This document shows, piece after piece, positions 9,193 to 16,952 of a DNA stretch of 41,772 bases (positions are counted from its first letter, which is position 1; each line of letters begins with the position of its first letter). The notes under the pieces were generated by a model, which saw only the letters and a list, made by a program, of their open reading frames with translations, made no database searches and had not been told where the DNA came from. Source of the stretch: Lysobacteraceae bacterium (lineage in GTDB: Bacteria; Pseudomonadota; Gammaproteobacteria; Xanthomonadales; Ahniellaceae); the NCBI GenBank assembly GCA_002995625.1, contig PVBP01000020.1:1-41772 (forward strand), written 5' to 3'. A program made the translations under genes and the position numbers.

Positions 9193-9822
9193 ATGAGCAT
9201 GCGACTCCACCGCACGCCGCGCGCGCCGAACCCGCGCCGGGTCACGATGTTCATCGCCGAGAAGGGCATCGACGGAATCGAGTTGGTCGATGTCGATCTC
9301 GCGGCGCAGGCCCATCGCGATGCCGCGTTCGTCGCTCGGAGCCCGTTCTCGAAGGTTCCGGCGCTCGAACTGCCGGACGGGCGCGTGCTGACCGAATCGC
9401 GCGCGATCCAGACCTGGCTCGAAGGGCGCTTCCCGGAGCCGAACCTGATGGGCCGCGACGCCGACGAGCGCGCCTCGATCGAGGAAGCGGACCGGCAGGT
9501 CGAGCTGTACCTGTTGTTCCCGCTCGCGATGTGGGTGCGACACACCCACCCGGGACTCGCGGTGCTCGAGACGCCGCAGCTGCCGGATTACGCGGCGAGC
9601 CAGGCCGCGCGCGGGCGGGAAGCGGCGGCGATCCTCGACCGCCGGCTCGCGGAGCGCGAGTGGATCGCCGGGGAGCGCTTCACGGTCGCCGACATCACGG
9701 CCTTCTGCGCGCTCGAGTTCGCGCGTGGACTCGTCAGGTGGCGGCCGGCCGACGACGGCCTCGTCCATCTGCAAGCCTGGCGTGACCGGGTCGCGACCCG
9801 GCCTTCGGCGACGGCGCTCTGA
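9193..9822 (+). CDS. Glutathione S-transferase family protein
   Basis: A 209-residue two-domain glutathione transferase. The N-terminal thioredoxin-fold part (about residues 4-80) contains SPFSKVPALELPDG with the cis-Pro and TESRAIQTWLE for the gamma-glutamyl contact. The helical domain (about 90-200) contains ERFTVADITAFCALEFARG, the usual N-capping motif. The substrate cannot be told from sequence. The start at 9193 has GAGGG just upstream; an ATG two codons later is an alternative. It is distinct in sequence from the YfcG-type protein before it, so the pair is not a recent duplication. It ends 18 bases from the convergent symporter gene. Confidence 0.88.
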   Translation: MSMRLHRTPRAPNPRRVTMFIAEKGIDGIELVDVDLAAQAHRDAAFVARSPFSKVPALELPDGRVLTESRAIQTWLEGRFPEPNLMGRDADERASIEEADRQVELYLLFPLAMWVRHTHPGLAVLETPQLPDYAASQAARGREAAAILDRRLAEREWIAGERFTVADITAFCALEFARGLVRWRPADDGLVHLQAWRDRVATRPSATAL

Positions 9823-9840
9823 AGCTCCGCGGCCGCACCA

Positions 9841-11106
9841 TCACGCCGAGCGGTAGGTCTCGAGATCGAGCTCGCCCTCGCGCCGCGCGACGATGATCGA
9901 CACCGCCGCGTCACCCGAGACGTTGACGACCGTCCGCGTCATGTCGAGCAGCCGGTCGACCGCGAGGATCAGCGCGATGCCGTCGACCGGCAGCCCGACC
10001 TGGCTCAGCACCGCGGCCAGCATCACGATGCCGGCGCTCGGGACCCCGGCGGTGCCGATCGCCGCCACCGTCGCCATCCCGACCACGGTCAGCAGCTGCT
10101 CCAGCGTCAGGTCGATGCCGTAGAGCTGCGCGATGAAGACGCACGCGATGCCCTGCATGATCGCGGTGCCGTTCATGTTGACGGTCGCGCCGAGCGGGAT
10201 CGTGAACGAGGCGACGCGGTTGCTGGCGCCCAGCCGCTGCTCGACGACCCGCAGCGTCACCGGCAGCGTCGCATTGCTCGACGAGGTCGAGAAGGCGTAG
10301 AGCCAGACCTCGCGCATCTTGCGCAGCCAGGGCCGCGGGTCGAGGCCGCCGACCGTGCGCAGCATCAGCGGGAACACGACGACCAGCTGCAGCAGCAGCG
10401 CACCGAGCACCAGCAGGAAGTACTGGATCAGCTTGACGATCTGGTCGAAGCCGAGGTCCGCGATCGCGCGCGCGAGCAGCGCGAACACGCCGACCGGCGC
10501 GAACAGCATCACGATCGTGACCAGCTTCATGACCACCTGGCCGATGTCGTCGACGATCGCGCGGACCCGCTGTCCCGGCTCGCCGGCCATCAGGATCGCG
10601 GTGCCGAGCAGGATCGAGAACACGATGATCTGCAGCATGTTCATCGTCGCCAGCGCCTGCACCGGATTGGTCGGGACCATCCCGATGATCTGGTCGAGCA
10701 GCGGCGGCGGCGGGGCCGGCGGCACGAAGGCGACCGTCGCCTGGTCGACGTCGGCACCGGGCTCGAGGAACAGCGCGAGCGCCAAGGCCATCGACACCGC
10801 GATCACGGTCGTGACGAGGTACAGGGCCAGGGTGCGCCCGCCGACCCGGCCGAGCTCGCCGAGATTGCGCAGCGAGGCGACGCCGCCGGTCAGCGAGAAG
10901 AACACCAGCGGCACCACCAGCAGCATCAGCGCGTTGCGGAACACGTCGCCGAGCAGCCTGAACACGACGTCGACCAGCACCGTCTCGAGCCAGGGCAGCG
11001 CCCCTTTCGAGAGATTGATGGCGATTCCGGCGATCGCCCCTGCGACCAGCGCGATCAGGATCCACTTGGTCTGGCGCGCGGCGTCGCGCATCAGGGCGTC
11101 GGTCAT
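9841..11106 (-). CDS. Dicarboxylate/amino acid:cation symporter (GltP/DctA family)
   Basis: A 421-residue inner-membrane transporter of the glutamate/C4-dicarboxylate symporter family, which couples substrate uptake to protons or sodium. The family signatures are present: the serine-rich STSSSNATLPVTLRV of re-entrant loop HP1 and TVNMNGTAIMQGIACVF of helix TM7, followed by the HP2 region near GTAGVPSAG. Length and helix spacing are normal. The start at 11106 has a GAGGA ribosome site and begins MTDALMRDAARQTKWILIAL. Whether the substrate is glutamate, aspartate or C4-dicarboxylate cannot be decided. It is divergent from the transketolase gene. Confidence 0.92.
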   Translation of the reverse strand: MTDALMRDAARQTKWILIALVAGAIAGIAINLSKGALPWLETVLVDVVFRLLGDVFRNALMLLVVPLVFFSLTGGVASLRNLGELGRVGGRTLALYLVTTVIAVSMALALALFLEPGADVDQATVAFVPPAPPPPLLDQIIGMVPTNPVQALATMNMLQIIVFSILLGTAILMAGEPGQRVRAIVDDIGQVVMKLVTIVMLFAPVGVFALLARAIADLGFDQIVKLIQYFLLVLGALLLQLVVVFPLMLRTVGGLDPRPWLRKMREVWLYAFSTSSSNATLPVTLRVVEQRLGASNRVASFTIPLGATVNMNGTAIMQGIACVFIAQLYGIDLTLEQLLTVVGMATVAAIGTAGVPSAGIVMLAAVLSQVGLPVDGIALILAVDRLLDMTRTVVNVSGDAAVSIIVARREGELDLETYRSA

Positions 11107-11133
11107 CGGAGCGTCCTCGCGGCAGGAGCCGGC

Positions 11134-11139
11134 ATTGTA
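11134..11139 (-). promoter_or_regulatory. -10 element for the symporter gene
   Basis: On the minus strand this reads TACAAT followed by GCCGG, 28 bases upstream of the symporter start. No convincing -35 box is visible at the right distance. It forms half of an inverted repeat (GGCATTGT / ACAATGCC) with the -10 region of the divergent transketolase promoter. Confidence 0.45.
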
Positions 11140-11169
11140 GGGGTCGCGGCGGCCTGCCCGCCGTCGCGG

Positions 11170-11198
11170 TTGCCCCCTCGGCGGGGCGCCGCGACAAT
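11170..11198 (+). promoter_or_regulatory. Sigma70-type promoter for transketolase
   Basis: TTGCCC (11170-11175), a 17-base spacer and GACAAT (11193-11198) lie about 50 bases upstream of the transketolase ATG. A GC-rich discriminator (GCCGCG) follows the -10 box. Confidence 0.5.
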
Positions 11199-11245
11199 GC
11201 CGCGCTCCCGCGCCCTCGCGGCCGCCGCCGATCCCGGAATCCCCG

Positions 11246-13252
11246 ATGCCCACGCGCTTCGACCTCGCCAACGCCATCCGCGCGCTGGCCATGGATGCCG
11301 TCCAGCAGGCCAACTCGGGCCATCCCGGGATGCCGATGGGGATGGCCGACATCGCCGAGGTGCTGTGGAACGATTTCCTGCGCCACAACCCGGCCAACCC
11401 GCGCTGGTTCAACCGCGACCGCTTCGTGGTCTCGAACGGCCACGGCTCGATGCTGCTCTACGCGCTGCTGCACCTGTCGGGCTACGACTTCCCGATGGCC
11501 GAGATCAGGCGTTTCCGCCAGTGGCACTCGCGCACGCCCGGCCATCCGGAGCGCAGCGAGCACCCGGCGATCGAGACCACGACCGGGCCGCTCGGCCAGG
11601 GGCTCGCGAATGCGGTCGGCATGGCGCTGGCCGAGAAGCTGCTTGCGGCACGCTACAACCGCGAGGGATTCCCGGTCGTCGACCACTACACCTACGTCTT
11701 CGTCGGCGACGGCTGCCTGATGGAGGGCGTCTCGCACGAGGCCTGCTCGCTCGCCGGCACGCTCGGCCTCGGCAAGCTGATCGCGATCTACGACGACAAC
11801 GGCATCTCGATCGACGGTCAGGTCCGCGGCTGGTTCACCGACGACACCGCGAAGCGCTTCGAGGCCTACGGCTGGGAGGTGATCGCCGGCATCGACGGCC
11901 ACAATCCGGAGGCGATCAAGGCCGCGCTGGTCTCGGCCGCGCTCGACCCGGCCAAGCCGACCCTGCTCTGCATGCGCACGACGATCGGCTTCGGCGCGCC
12001 GACCAAGGCCGGCCATGAGTCGAGCCACGGCGCGCCGCTCGGCAAGGACGAGATCGCGGGCGCGCGCGAACGCCTCGGCTGGCCCCATGCGCCGTTCGAG
12101 ATCCCGCCCGACATCTACGCCGGCTGGAACGCGCGCCTGCGCGGAGCGCAGGCCGAGTCCGACTGGAACGCGCTGTTCGACCGCTACCGCGCCGCGCATC
12201 CGGAGCTCGCGATCGAGCTCGAGCGGCGCATTGCCGGGACCCTGCCGGGATCCTTCCGCGAGATCGCCGACGCCTTCGTCGCGAGGCTCCAGGCCGAGGG
12301 CCCGACGGTCGCGACGCGCAAGGCCTCGCAGCTGGCGCTCGACGCCTACGGCCCGGCGCTGCCCGAGCTGATCGGCGGTTCGGCCGACCTCGCGCACTCG
12401 AACCTGACCCTGTGGAAGGGCAGCCGCGACGTCAATGCCGATCCGGCCGCCGGCAACTACGTCTACTACGGCGTCCGCGAGTTCGGCATGACCGCGATCT
12501 CGAACGGGCTCGCGCTGCACGGCGGCTTCATCCCGTACGACGCGACCTTCCTCGTGTTCTCGGACTACGCGCGCAACGCGGTGCGGATGGGCGCGCTGAT
12601 CCCGGCCGCGGCGATCCACGTCTACACGCATGACTCGATCGGCCTCGGCGAGGACGGCCCGACCCACCAGCCGGTCGAGCACCTCGCTAGCCTCAGGCTG
12701 ATCCCGAACAACCCGGTCTGGCGGCCGTGCGACGCGGTCGAGACCGCGGTCGCGTGGCGGGCCGCGATCGAGCGGCGCGACGGGCCGACCTGCCTCGCGC
12801 TGACGCGCCAGAACGTGCCGCACCAGCACCGCAGCGCCGAACATCTGGCCGACATCGCGCGCGGCGGCTACGTGCTCTCGGATCCGCCGGAGGCGCGCTT
12901 CGACGCGATCCTGATCGCGACCGGTTCCGAGGTCGGGCTCGCGATGGACGCCGCGCGACACCTCGACGGGCAGGGCATCCGGGTCCGGGTCGTGTCGATG
13001 CCGTGCTGCGAGGTCTTCGACGCGCAGCCGCTCGAGTACCGCGAAGGCGTGCTGCCGGGCTGGTGCCGCGCGCGGGTCGCGGTCGAGGCCGGCCGCAGCG
13101 ACTGGTGGCGCCGCTACGTCGGCCTCGACGGCGAGGTGGTCGGGCTCGACCGCTTCGGCGCCTCGGCGCCGGCCGAGGTCTGCTTCCGCGAGTTCGGCTT
13201 CACCGTCGAGGCCGTGGTCGATGCGGTCCGGCGCGTGCTCGGGAAGCCCTGA
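11246..13252 (+). CDS. tkt: Transketolase
   Basis: Thiamine-diphosphate enzyme of the non-oxidative pentose phosphate pathway; it moves two-carbon ketol units between sugar phosphates. The 668-residue length is standard. Visible features are the substrate-binding His26 in [10 protein letters not shown], the diphosphate/metal motif GDGCLMEG near residue 156, the conserved [18 protein letters not shown] with the catalytic Glu near residue 412, and [16 protein letters not shown]. The ATG at 11246 gives the family N-terminus ([19 protein letters not shown]). The stop is ten bases before the aminotransferase start, so the two are probably co-transcribed. The usual gap/pgk/fba neighbours are absent. 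Confidence 0.97.
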   Translation: MPTRFDLANAIRALAMDAVQQANSGHPGMPMGMADIAEVLWNDFLRHNPANPRWFNRDRFVVSNGHGSMLLYALLHLSGYDFPMAEIRRFRQWHSRTPGHPERSEHPAIETTTGPLGQGLANAVGMALAEKLLAARYNREGFPVVDHYTYVFVGDGCLMEGVSHEACSLAGTLGLGKLIAIYDDNGISIDGQVRGWFTDDTAKRFEAYGWEVIAGIDGHNPEAIKAALVSAALDPAKPTLLCMRTTIGFGAPTKAGHESSHGAPLGKDEIAGARERLGWPHAPFEIPPDIYAGWNARLRGAQAESDWNALFDRYRAAHPELAIELERRIAGTLPGSFREIADAFVARLQAEGPTVATRKASQLALDAYGPALPELIGGSADLAHSNLTLWKGSRDVNADPAAGNYVYYGVREFGMTAISNGLALHGGFIPYDATFLVFSDYARNAVRMGALIPAAAIHVYTHDSIGLGEDGPTHQPVEHLASLRLIPNNPVWRPCDAVETAVAWRAAIERRDGPTCLALTRQNVPHQHRSAEHLADIARGGYVLSDPPEARFDAILIATGSEVGLAMDAARHLDGQGIRVRVVSMPCCEVFDAQPLEYREGVLPGWCRARVAVEAGRSDWWRRYVGLDGEVVGLDRFGASAPAEVCFREFGFTVEAVVDAVRRVLGKP

Positions 13253-13262
13253 GGAGCGCCCG

Positions 13263-14411
13263 ATGCGAATCGACAGCAAGCTGCCGAAGGTCGGCACCAC
13301 GATCTTCACGGTGATGTCCCAGCTCGCCGCGCGCCACGGCGCGGTGAACCTCGGGCAGGGCTTCCCCGACTTCGACGGCCCGCCGCTGCTGCGCGAGGCG
13401 CTCTCGCGCGCGATGGCCGAGGGCCGGAACCAGTACGCGCCGATGACCGGCGTGCCGGTGCTGCGCGAGGCGATCGCGGCCAAGATCGCGCGCTGCTACG
13501 GCGCCCGCGTCGACGCCGAGTCCGAGATCACGGTCACGAGTGGCGCGACCGAGGCGCTCTACTGCGCGATCACCGCGCTGGTCCGTGCCGGCGACGAGGT
13601 GATCGTGCTCGATCCCTGCTACGACTGCTACGAGCCTGCGATCGAGCTCGCGGGCGCGTGCGCGGTCCACGTGCCGCTGGTGCCGCCGGCCTTCGGCGTC
13701 GACTGGGACCGGGTCCGCGACGCGATCACGTCGCGCACGCGGATGATCCTCGTGAACTCGCCGCACAATCCTTCGGGCGCGGTGTTCGACGCGGCCGACC
13801 TCGACGCGCTGGCCGCGATCACGCGCGACCGCGACCTCGTCGTGCTGTCCGACGAGGTCTACGAGCACATCATCTTCGACGACCGCCGTCACCTGTCGCT
13901 GGTCGGCCACCCGGAGCTGCGTGCGCGCAGCATCGTGGTCTCGAGCTTCGGCAAGACCTGGCACTGCACCGGCTGGAAGATCGGCTACGCGGTCGCGCCG
14001 CCGGCGCTGTCGGCCGAGTTCCGCAAGGTCCACCAGTACGTCACCTTCTGCACCTTCGCGCCGGCGCAGTTCGCGCTGGCCGAGGCGATGACCGCGATGC
14101 CGGACCACGAGGACGAGCTGCCGGCGTTCTACCAGGCCAAGCGCGACCGCTTCCGGGACCTGCTGGCGGACACCCGCTTCGAGCTGCTGCCGGTTGCCGG
14201 CGCCTACTTCCAGACCGTCGACTATTCCGCGATCTCGGACCAGCCCGACGCCGCCTTCTGCGAGTGGCTGGTGCGCGAGAAGGGCGTCGCCGCGATCCCG
14301 GTCTCGGCCTTCTACGACGCGCCGCCCGACGGCCAGCGCCTGGTCCGCTTCTGCTTCGCGAAGACCGACGCGACGCTCGACGCCGCGGCCGAACGGCTCC
14401 GGGGGCTCTGA
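13263..14411 (+). CDS. PLP-dependent aminotransferase (YbdL/glutamine transaminase type)
   Basis: A 382-residue fold-type I aminotransferase resembling E. coli YbdL and kynurenine/glutamine transaminase K, which prefer methionine, glutamine and aromatic amino acids with 2-oxo acid acceptors. The PLP lysine is Lys231 in SSFGKTWHCTGWKIGY. NSPHNPSG (Asn169) and LSDEVYEH (Asp197, Tyr200) are the cofactor contacts. GQGFPDFDGP is typical of the subfamily. The ATG at 13263 follows GAGGAG and gives the normal start. It is followed two bases later by an omega-amidase gene; the pair fits the transaminase/omega-amidase route used in methionine salvage and alpha-ketoglutaramate removal. Confidence 0.93.
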   Translation: MRIDSKLPKVGTTIFTVMSQLAARHGAVNLGQGFPDFDGPPLLREALSRAMAEGRNQYAPMTGVPVLREAIAAKIARCYGARVDAESEITVTSGATEALYCAITALVRAGDEVIVLDPCYDCYEPAIELAGACAVHVPLVPPAFGVDWDRVRDAITSRTRMILVNSPHNPSGAVFDAADLDALAAITRDRDLVVLSDEVYEHIIFDDRRHLSLVGHPELRARSIVVSSFGKTWHCTGWKIGYAVAPPALSAEFRKVHQYVTFCTFAPAQFALAEAMTAMPDHEDELPAFYQAKRDRFRDLLADTRFELLPVAGAYFQTVDYSAISDQPDAAFCEWLVREKGVAAIPVSAFYDAPPDGQRLVRFCFAKTDATLDAAAERLRGL

Positions 14412-14413
14412 CG

Positions 14414-15217
14414 ATGCGCCAGCCGACCGAGGACCTCCGCGTCGCGATCGTCCAGGGCGACACCCGCTGGCACGATCCGGCCGGCAACCGCGCGCTGTAC
14501 GGCGAACTCGTCGCCCGGGTCGGCCGGCCGGTCGATCTCGTCGTGCTGCCCGAGACCTTCACCTCGGGCTTCACCAACGAGACCGTCGGCAATGCCGAGG
14601 GCCCGGACGGCGAGACGATGCGCTGGCTTGCGGAGCTCGCCGGCGCGACCGGCGCCGTCGTCACCGGTTCGGTCGTCGTCCGCGACGGCGAGCGCTTCTT
14701 CAACCGCCTGGTCTGGATGCGTCCGGACGGCAGCCACGCGCATTACGACAAGAGGCACCTGTTCCGCTACGCCGGCGAGCATCGCCGCTACACGCCAGGC
14801 ACGACGCGCGTGGTGCTCGAGGTCCGCGGCTGGCGCGTGCTGCCGCAGATCTGCTACGACCTGCGGTTCCCAGTGTTCGCGCGCAACCGATTCGACGCCG
14901 AGGCCGGCTTCGACTACGACCTCGCGCTGTACGTCGCGAACTGGCCGTCGCCGCGGCACTCCGCGTGGCAGACGCTGCTGCGCGCGCGCGCGATCGAGAA
15001 CCTGTCCTTCGCGATCGGCGTCAACCGCGTCGGCACCGACGGCAACGCGCTCACCTACCTCGGCGGCAGCGTGGTGCTCGATCCGCTCGGCGCGCCGCTG
15101 GTCGAGCTCGGCAGCCGGCCCGAGGTCGCGGCGACGACCCTGTGCGCGGCCGAGCTCGCCGCGCATCGCGAGCGCTTCCCGTTCCACCTCGACGCCGACG
15201 CCTTCGAGTTGCGCTGA
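14414..15217 (+). CDS. Omega-amidase, nitrilase family (YafV/Nit2 type)
   Basis: Hydrolyses alpha-ketoglutaramate to 2-oxoglutarate and ammonia, removing the toxic product of glutamine transamination and pulling the reaction forward. The 267-residue protein has the nitrilase triad Glu47 (VLPETFTSGF), Lys113 (YDKRHLFR) and Cys147 (QICYDLRFPVF). It is strongly YafV-like throughout, for example YVANWPSPRHSAWQTLL, RAIENLSF and NRVGTDGNA. The ATG lies two bases after the stop of the aminotransferase gene, so the two are almost certainly co-transcribed. It is the last gene of this run. Confidence 0.93.
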   Translation: MRQPTEDLRVAIVQGDTRWHDPAGNRALYGELVARVGRPVDLVVLPETFTSGFTNETVGNAEGPDGETMRWLAELAGATGAVVTGSVVVRDGERFFNRLVWMRPDGSHAHYDKRHLFRYAGEHRRYTPGTTRVVLEVRGWRVLPQICYDLRFPVFARNRFDAEAGFDYDLALYVANWPSPRHSAWQTLLRARAIENLSFAIGVNRVGTDGNALTYLGGSVVLDPLGAPLVELGSRPEVAATTLCAAELAAHRERFPFHLDADAFELR

Positions 15218-15229
15218 GGGAGCTGCCTG

Positions 15230-15250
15230 CGCGCGCCGCGCTGGCGCGCG
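15230..15250. terminator. GC-rich hairpin between convergent genes
   Basis: A perfect eight-base-pair inverted repeat CGCGCGCC / GGCGCGCG with a five-base loop lies between the convergent omega-amidase and radical SAM genes. There is no U-tract on either side, so function as an intrinsic terminator is uncertain. Confidence 0.35.
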
Positions 15251-15299
15251 GGCGGCGACGATTCGGGCGAGGATGGGGCGCGGCGACCGGCGTCGCGGA

Positions 15300-16268
15300 C
15301 TAGCCTGCGAGCGCGCCGCCGCAGCTCGATCCCTGGCCGGCGGTGCAGCCGTAGCAATGGCCGGCGACGCGGATCGGGCGGCCCTCGAGCGGCGCGTCGA
15401 GCAGGTCGCGCAGATGGACCGGAGCCTCGCCGTCGCCGAGTGGCAGCGCCAGCATCTGGTTGAAATCGCAGTCGTGGACGTGGCCCTGCCAGTCCACGCT
15501 GACCAGATCCCGGCACATCACGTGCTCGAGGTTCTCGTCGCGGTGGTGGTCGCGCAGCAGCGCCATGTAGCCGTCGAAGCGGCCCTTCGATTCGAGCCAC
15601 GAGCCGAAGCGCTTGATCGGCATGTTGGCGAGCGTGTAGAGGTGGTTGAAGACCAGCCCGTGCTCGTCGGCGAGGCGCCGCCGGTAATCGGCCTCGAGGT
15701 TCGCCTGCGGTCCCGGCAGGAAGTCGCCGCCCGGGTTGTAGACGAGGTTCAGCGCGAGGCCGCTGCCCGGCTGGCCATAGCCCAGGGCATTGAGCTGGCG
15801 AAGGACGCGGATCGACGCGGCGAACACGCCGCTGCCGCGCTGCGTGTCGACGTTGGTCTCGGTGTAGCAGGGCAGCGAGGCGATGACCTCGACCCGGCGC
15901 GAGGCGAGGAACTCCGGCACCCAGGCATAGCCGTCCACTTCGGCGATGGTCGGATTGAGCCGGTCCATCACGTGCAGCCCGCGCCCGATCGCGGCATCGA
16001 CGAACCAGCGGAAATGCGGGTTCATCTCGGGCGAGCCGCCGGTCAGATCGAGCGTCCGCATGCCGTGGCGTTCGGCCACCGCGAGCGCCAGTTCCATCGT
16101 CGCGCGGTCCATCAGTTCCTTCCGGGTTGGACCGGCGGCGACGTGGCAGTGCAGGCAGGCGATGTTGCAGAGGTAGCCGAGGTTCAACTGCAAGGTCGTC
16201 GGCGCGCGCCGGACGATCGACGGGAACGGAATCGCGGCGAGCTTCGGCCAGGGGTCGCGCATCGGCAT
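15300..16268 (-). CDS. arsS: ArsS-family radical SAM protein with Cys-rich C-terminus
   Basis: A 322-residue radical SAM enzyme of the family named ArsS (arsenosugar biosynthesis, DUF3641 C-terminal region). The 4Fe-4S cluster motif is CNIACLHC (Cys34, Cys38, Cys41), followed by LTGGSPEMNPHF, the SAM-binding GGE-like motif typical of this group. The C-terminus has MCRDLVSVDWQGHVHDCDFN and ends near GCTAGQGSSCGG, the diagnostic Cys-rich tail. The ATG at 16268 is favoured because AAGGGG lies five bases upstream; ATG at 16262 is an alternative. It is last in a minus-strand run and starts eight bases after the gene for a secreted unknown. No arsM or ars operon lies nearby, so an arsenosugar role is inferred from family only. 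Confidence 0.85.
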   Translation of the reverse strand: MPMRDPWPKLAAIPFPSIVRRAPTTLQLNLGYLCNIACLHCHVAAGPTRKELMDRATMELALAVAERHGMRTLDLTGGSPEMNPHFRWFVDAAIGRGLHVMDRLNPTIAEVDGYAWVPEFLASRRVEVIASLPCYTETNVDTQRGSGVFAASIRVLRQLNALGYGQPGSGLALNLVYNPGGDFLPGPQANLEADYRRRLADEHGLVFNHLYTLANMPIKRFGSWLESKGRFDGYMALLRDHHRDENLEHVMCRDLVSVDWQGHVHDCDFNQMLALPLGDGEAPVHLRDLLDAPLEGRPIRVAGHCYGCTAGQGSSCGGALAG

Positions 16269-16276
16269 CGTCCCCT

Positions 16277-16873
16277 TCAGTCGGCGGCGCCCCACGGCGC
16301 CGGCGGTGGATCGACCGGCCGCGTCAGGTCGAAACGCACCCGGAACAGGCGCCCGGGCCGTGCCAGCTCGTAGACCGCATGCGAGCCCGGGTGGAACTCG
16401 ATCGTCCAGACGTTCGGGATCGACACCTGCCGGCCCTCTCGCTCGAACAGCGCCACCGTGTACGCGTCGGCCGGGAAGCGCTGGACCGTGTCGCTGCCGG
16501 CCTCGGTGGTGCGGCCGCCGTACATGGTCAGCGTGTCCGGCGTGCCATCCGCGTGGCGGTGATCGTGCGCAAGGTGGAGCCCGTCCTTCGTGCGCGTCAG
16601 CACCCACGTCCGCGAGCGATCGTCGCCGACGTGGAAGGGCACGCGGACCGCGCCCGGGCGGCATTCGCGCACATGCATGACCAGTCGCTGCCCGACGAAC
16701 GGATCGTCCGGCATCGCCGGCTCGTTGTCGGTGATCCGGCCCTCGAACGCACGGCCGCATTCGGCGGCGATCGCGGCGAGGAACCGGTCGGCCGGTTCGG
16801 GCTCGGCTGCGCTCGGGAGCGGCGCGGCCAGGACTGAAACCATGAAGGCGACCTTCGGGAATGGTCCGGACAT
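16277..16873 (-). CDS. Conserved secreted protein of unknown function
   Basis: A 198-residue protein with a probable signal peptide (about residues 1-23, ending SAA). The mature part contains CGRAFEGRI, FVGQRLVMHVRECRPG, RSRTWVLTRTKDGLHLAHDHRH and MYGGRTTEAGS. I believe this is a widespread family of secreted proteins of about 200 residues without assigned function, judged from memory of similar sequences. The conserved His/Asp-rich stretch (HDHRHADG) could bind metal; this is speculation. It lies between pbpC (79-base gap) and the ArsS-family gene (8-base gap). A start at an internal Met (residue 11) would shorten the signal peptide. Confidence 0.8.
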   Translation of the reverse strand: MSGPFPKVAFMVSVLAAPLPSAAEPEPADRFLAAIAAECGRAFEGRITDNEPAMPDDPFVGQRLVMHVRECRPGAVRVPFHVGDDRSRTWVLTRTKDGLHLAHDHRHADGTPDTLTMYGGRTTEAGSDTVQRFPADAYTVALFEREGRQVSIPNVWTIEFHPGSHAVYELARPGRLFRVRFDLTRPVDPPPAPWGAAD

Positions 16874-16952
16874 CGACGAGCGCTCGGGGTGACCAGCCCG
16901 GATGATGCCGTGTTCCGGCGCCTGCGTCGCGCCAGTGCGACGGAGCCCGGCG

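Noticed and set aside
8481-9822. Recent duplication of glutathione transferase genes
   Set aside because: The two proteins share only the fold; their sequences and lengths differ too much for a recent copy.
15300-15345. Selenocysteine at the C-terminus of the ArsS-family protein
   Set aside because: The tail reads GCTAGQGSSCGGALAG with ordinary Cys codons and a TAG stop, so no recoding is needed.
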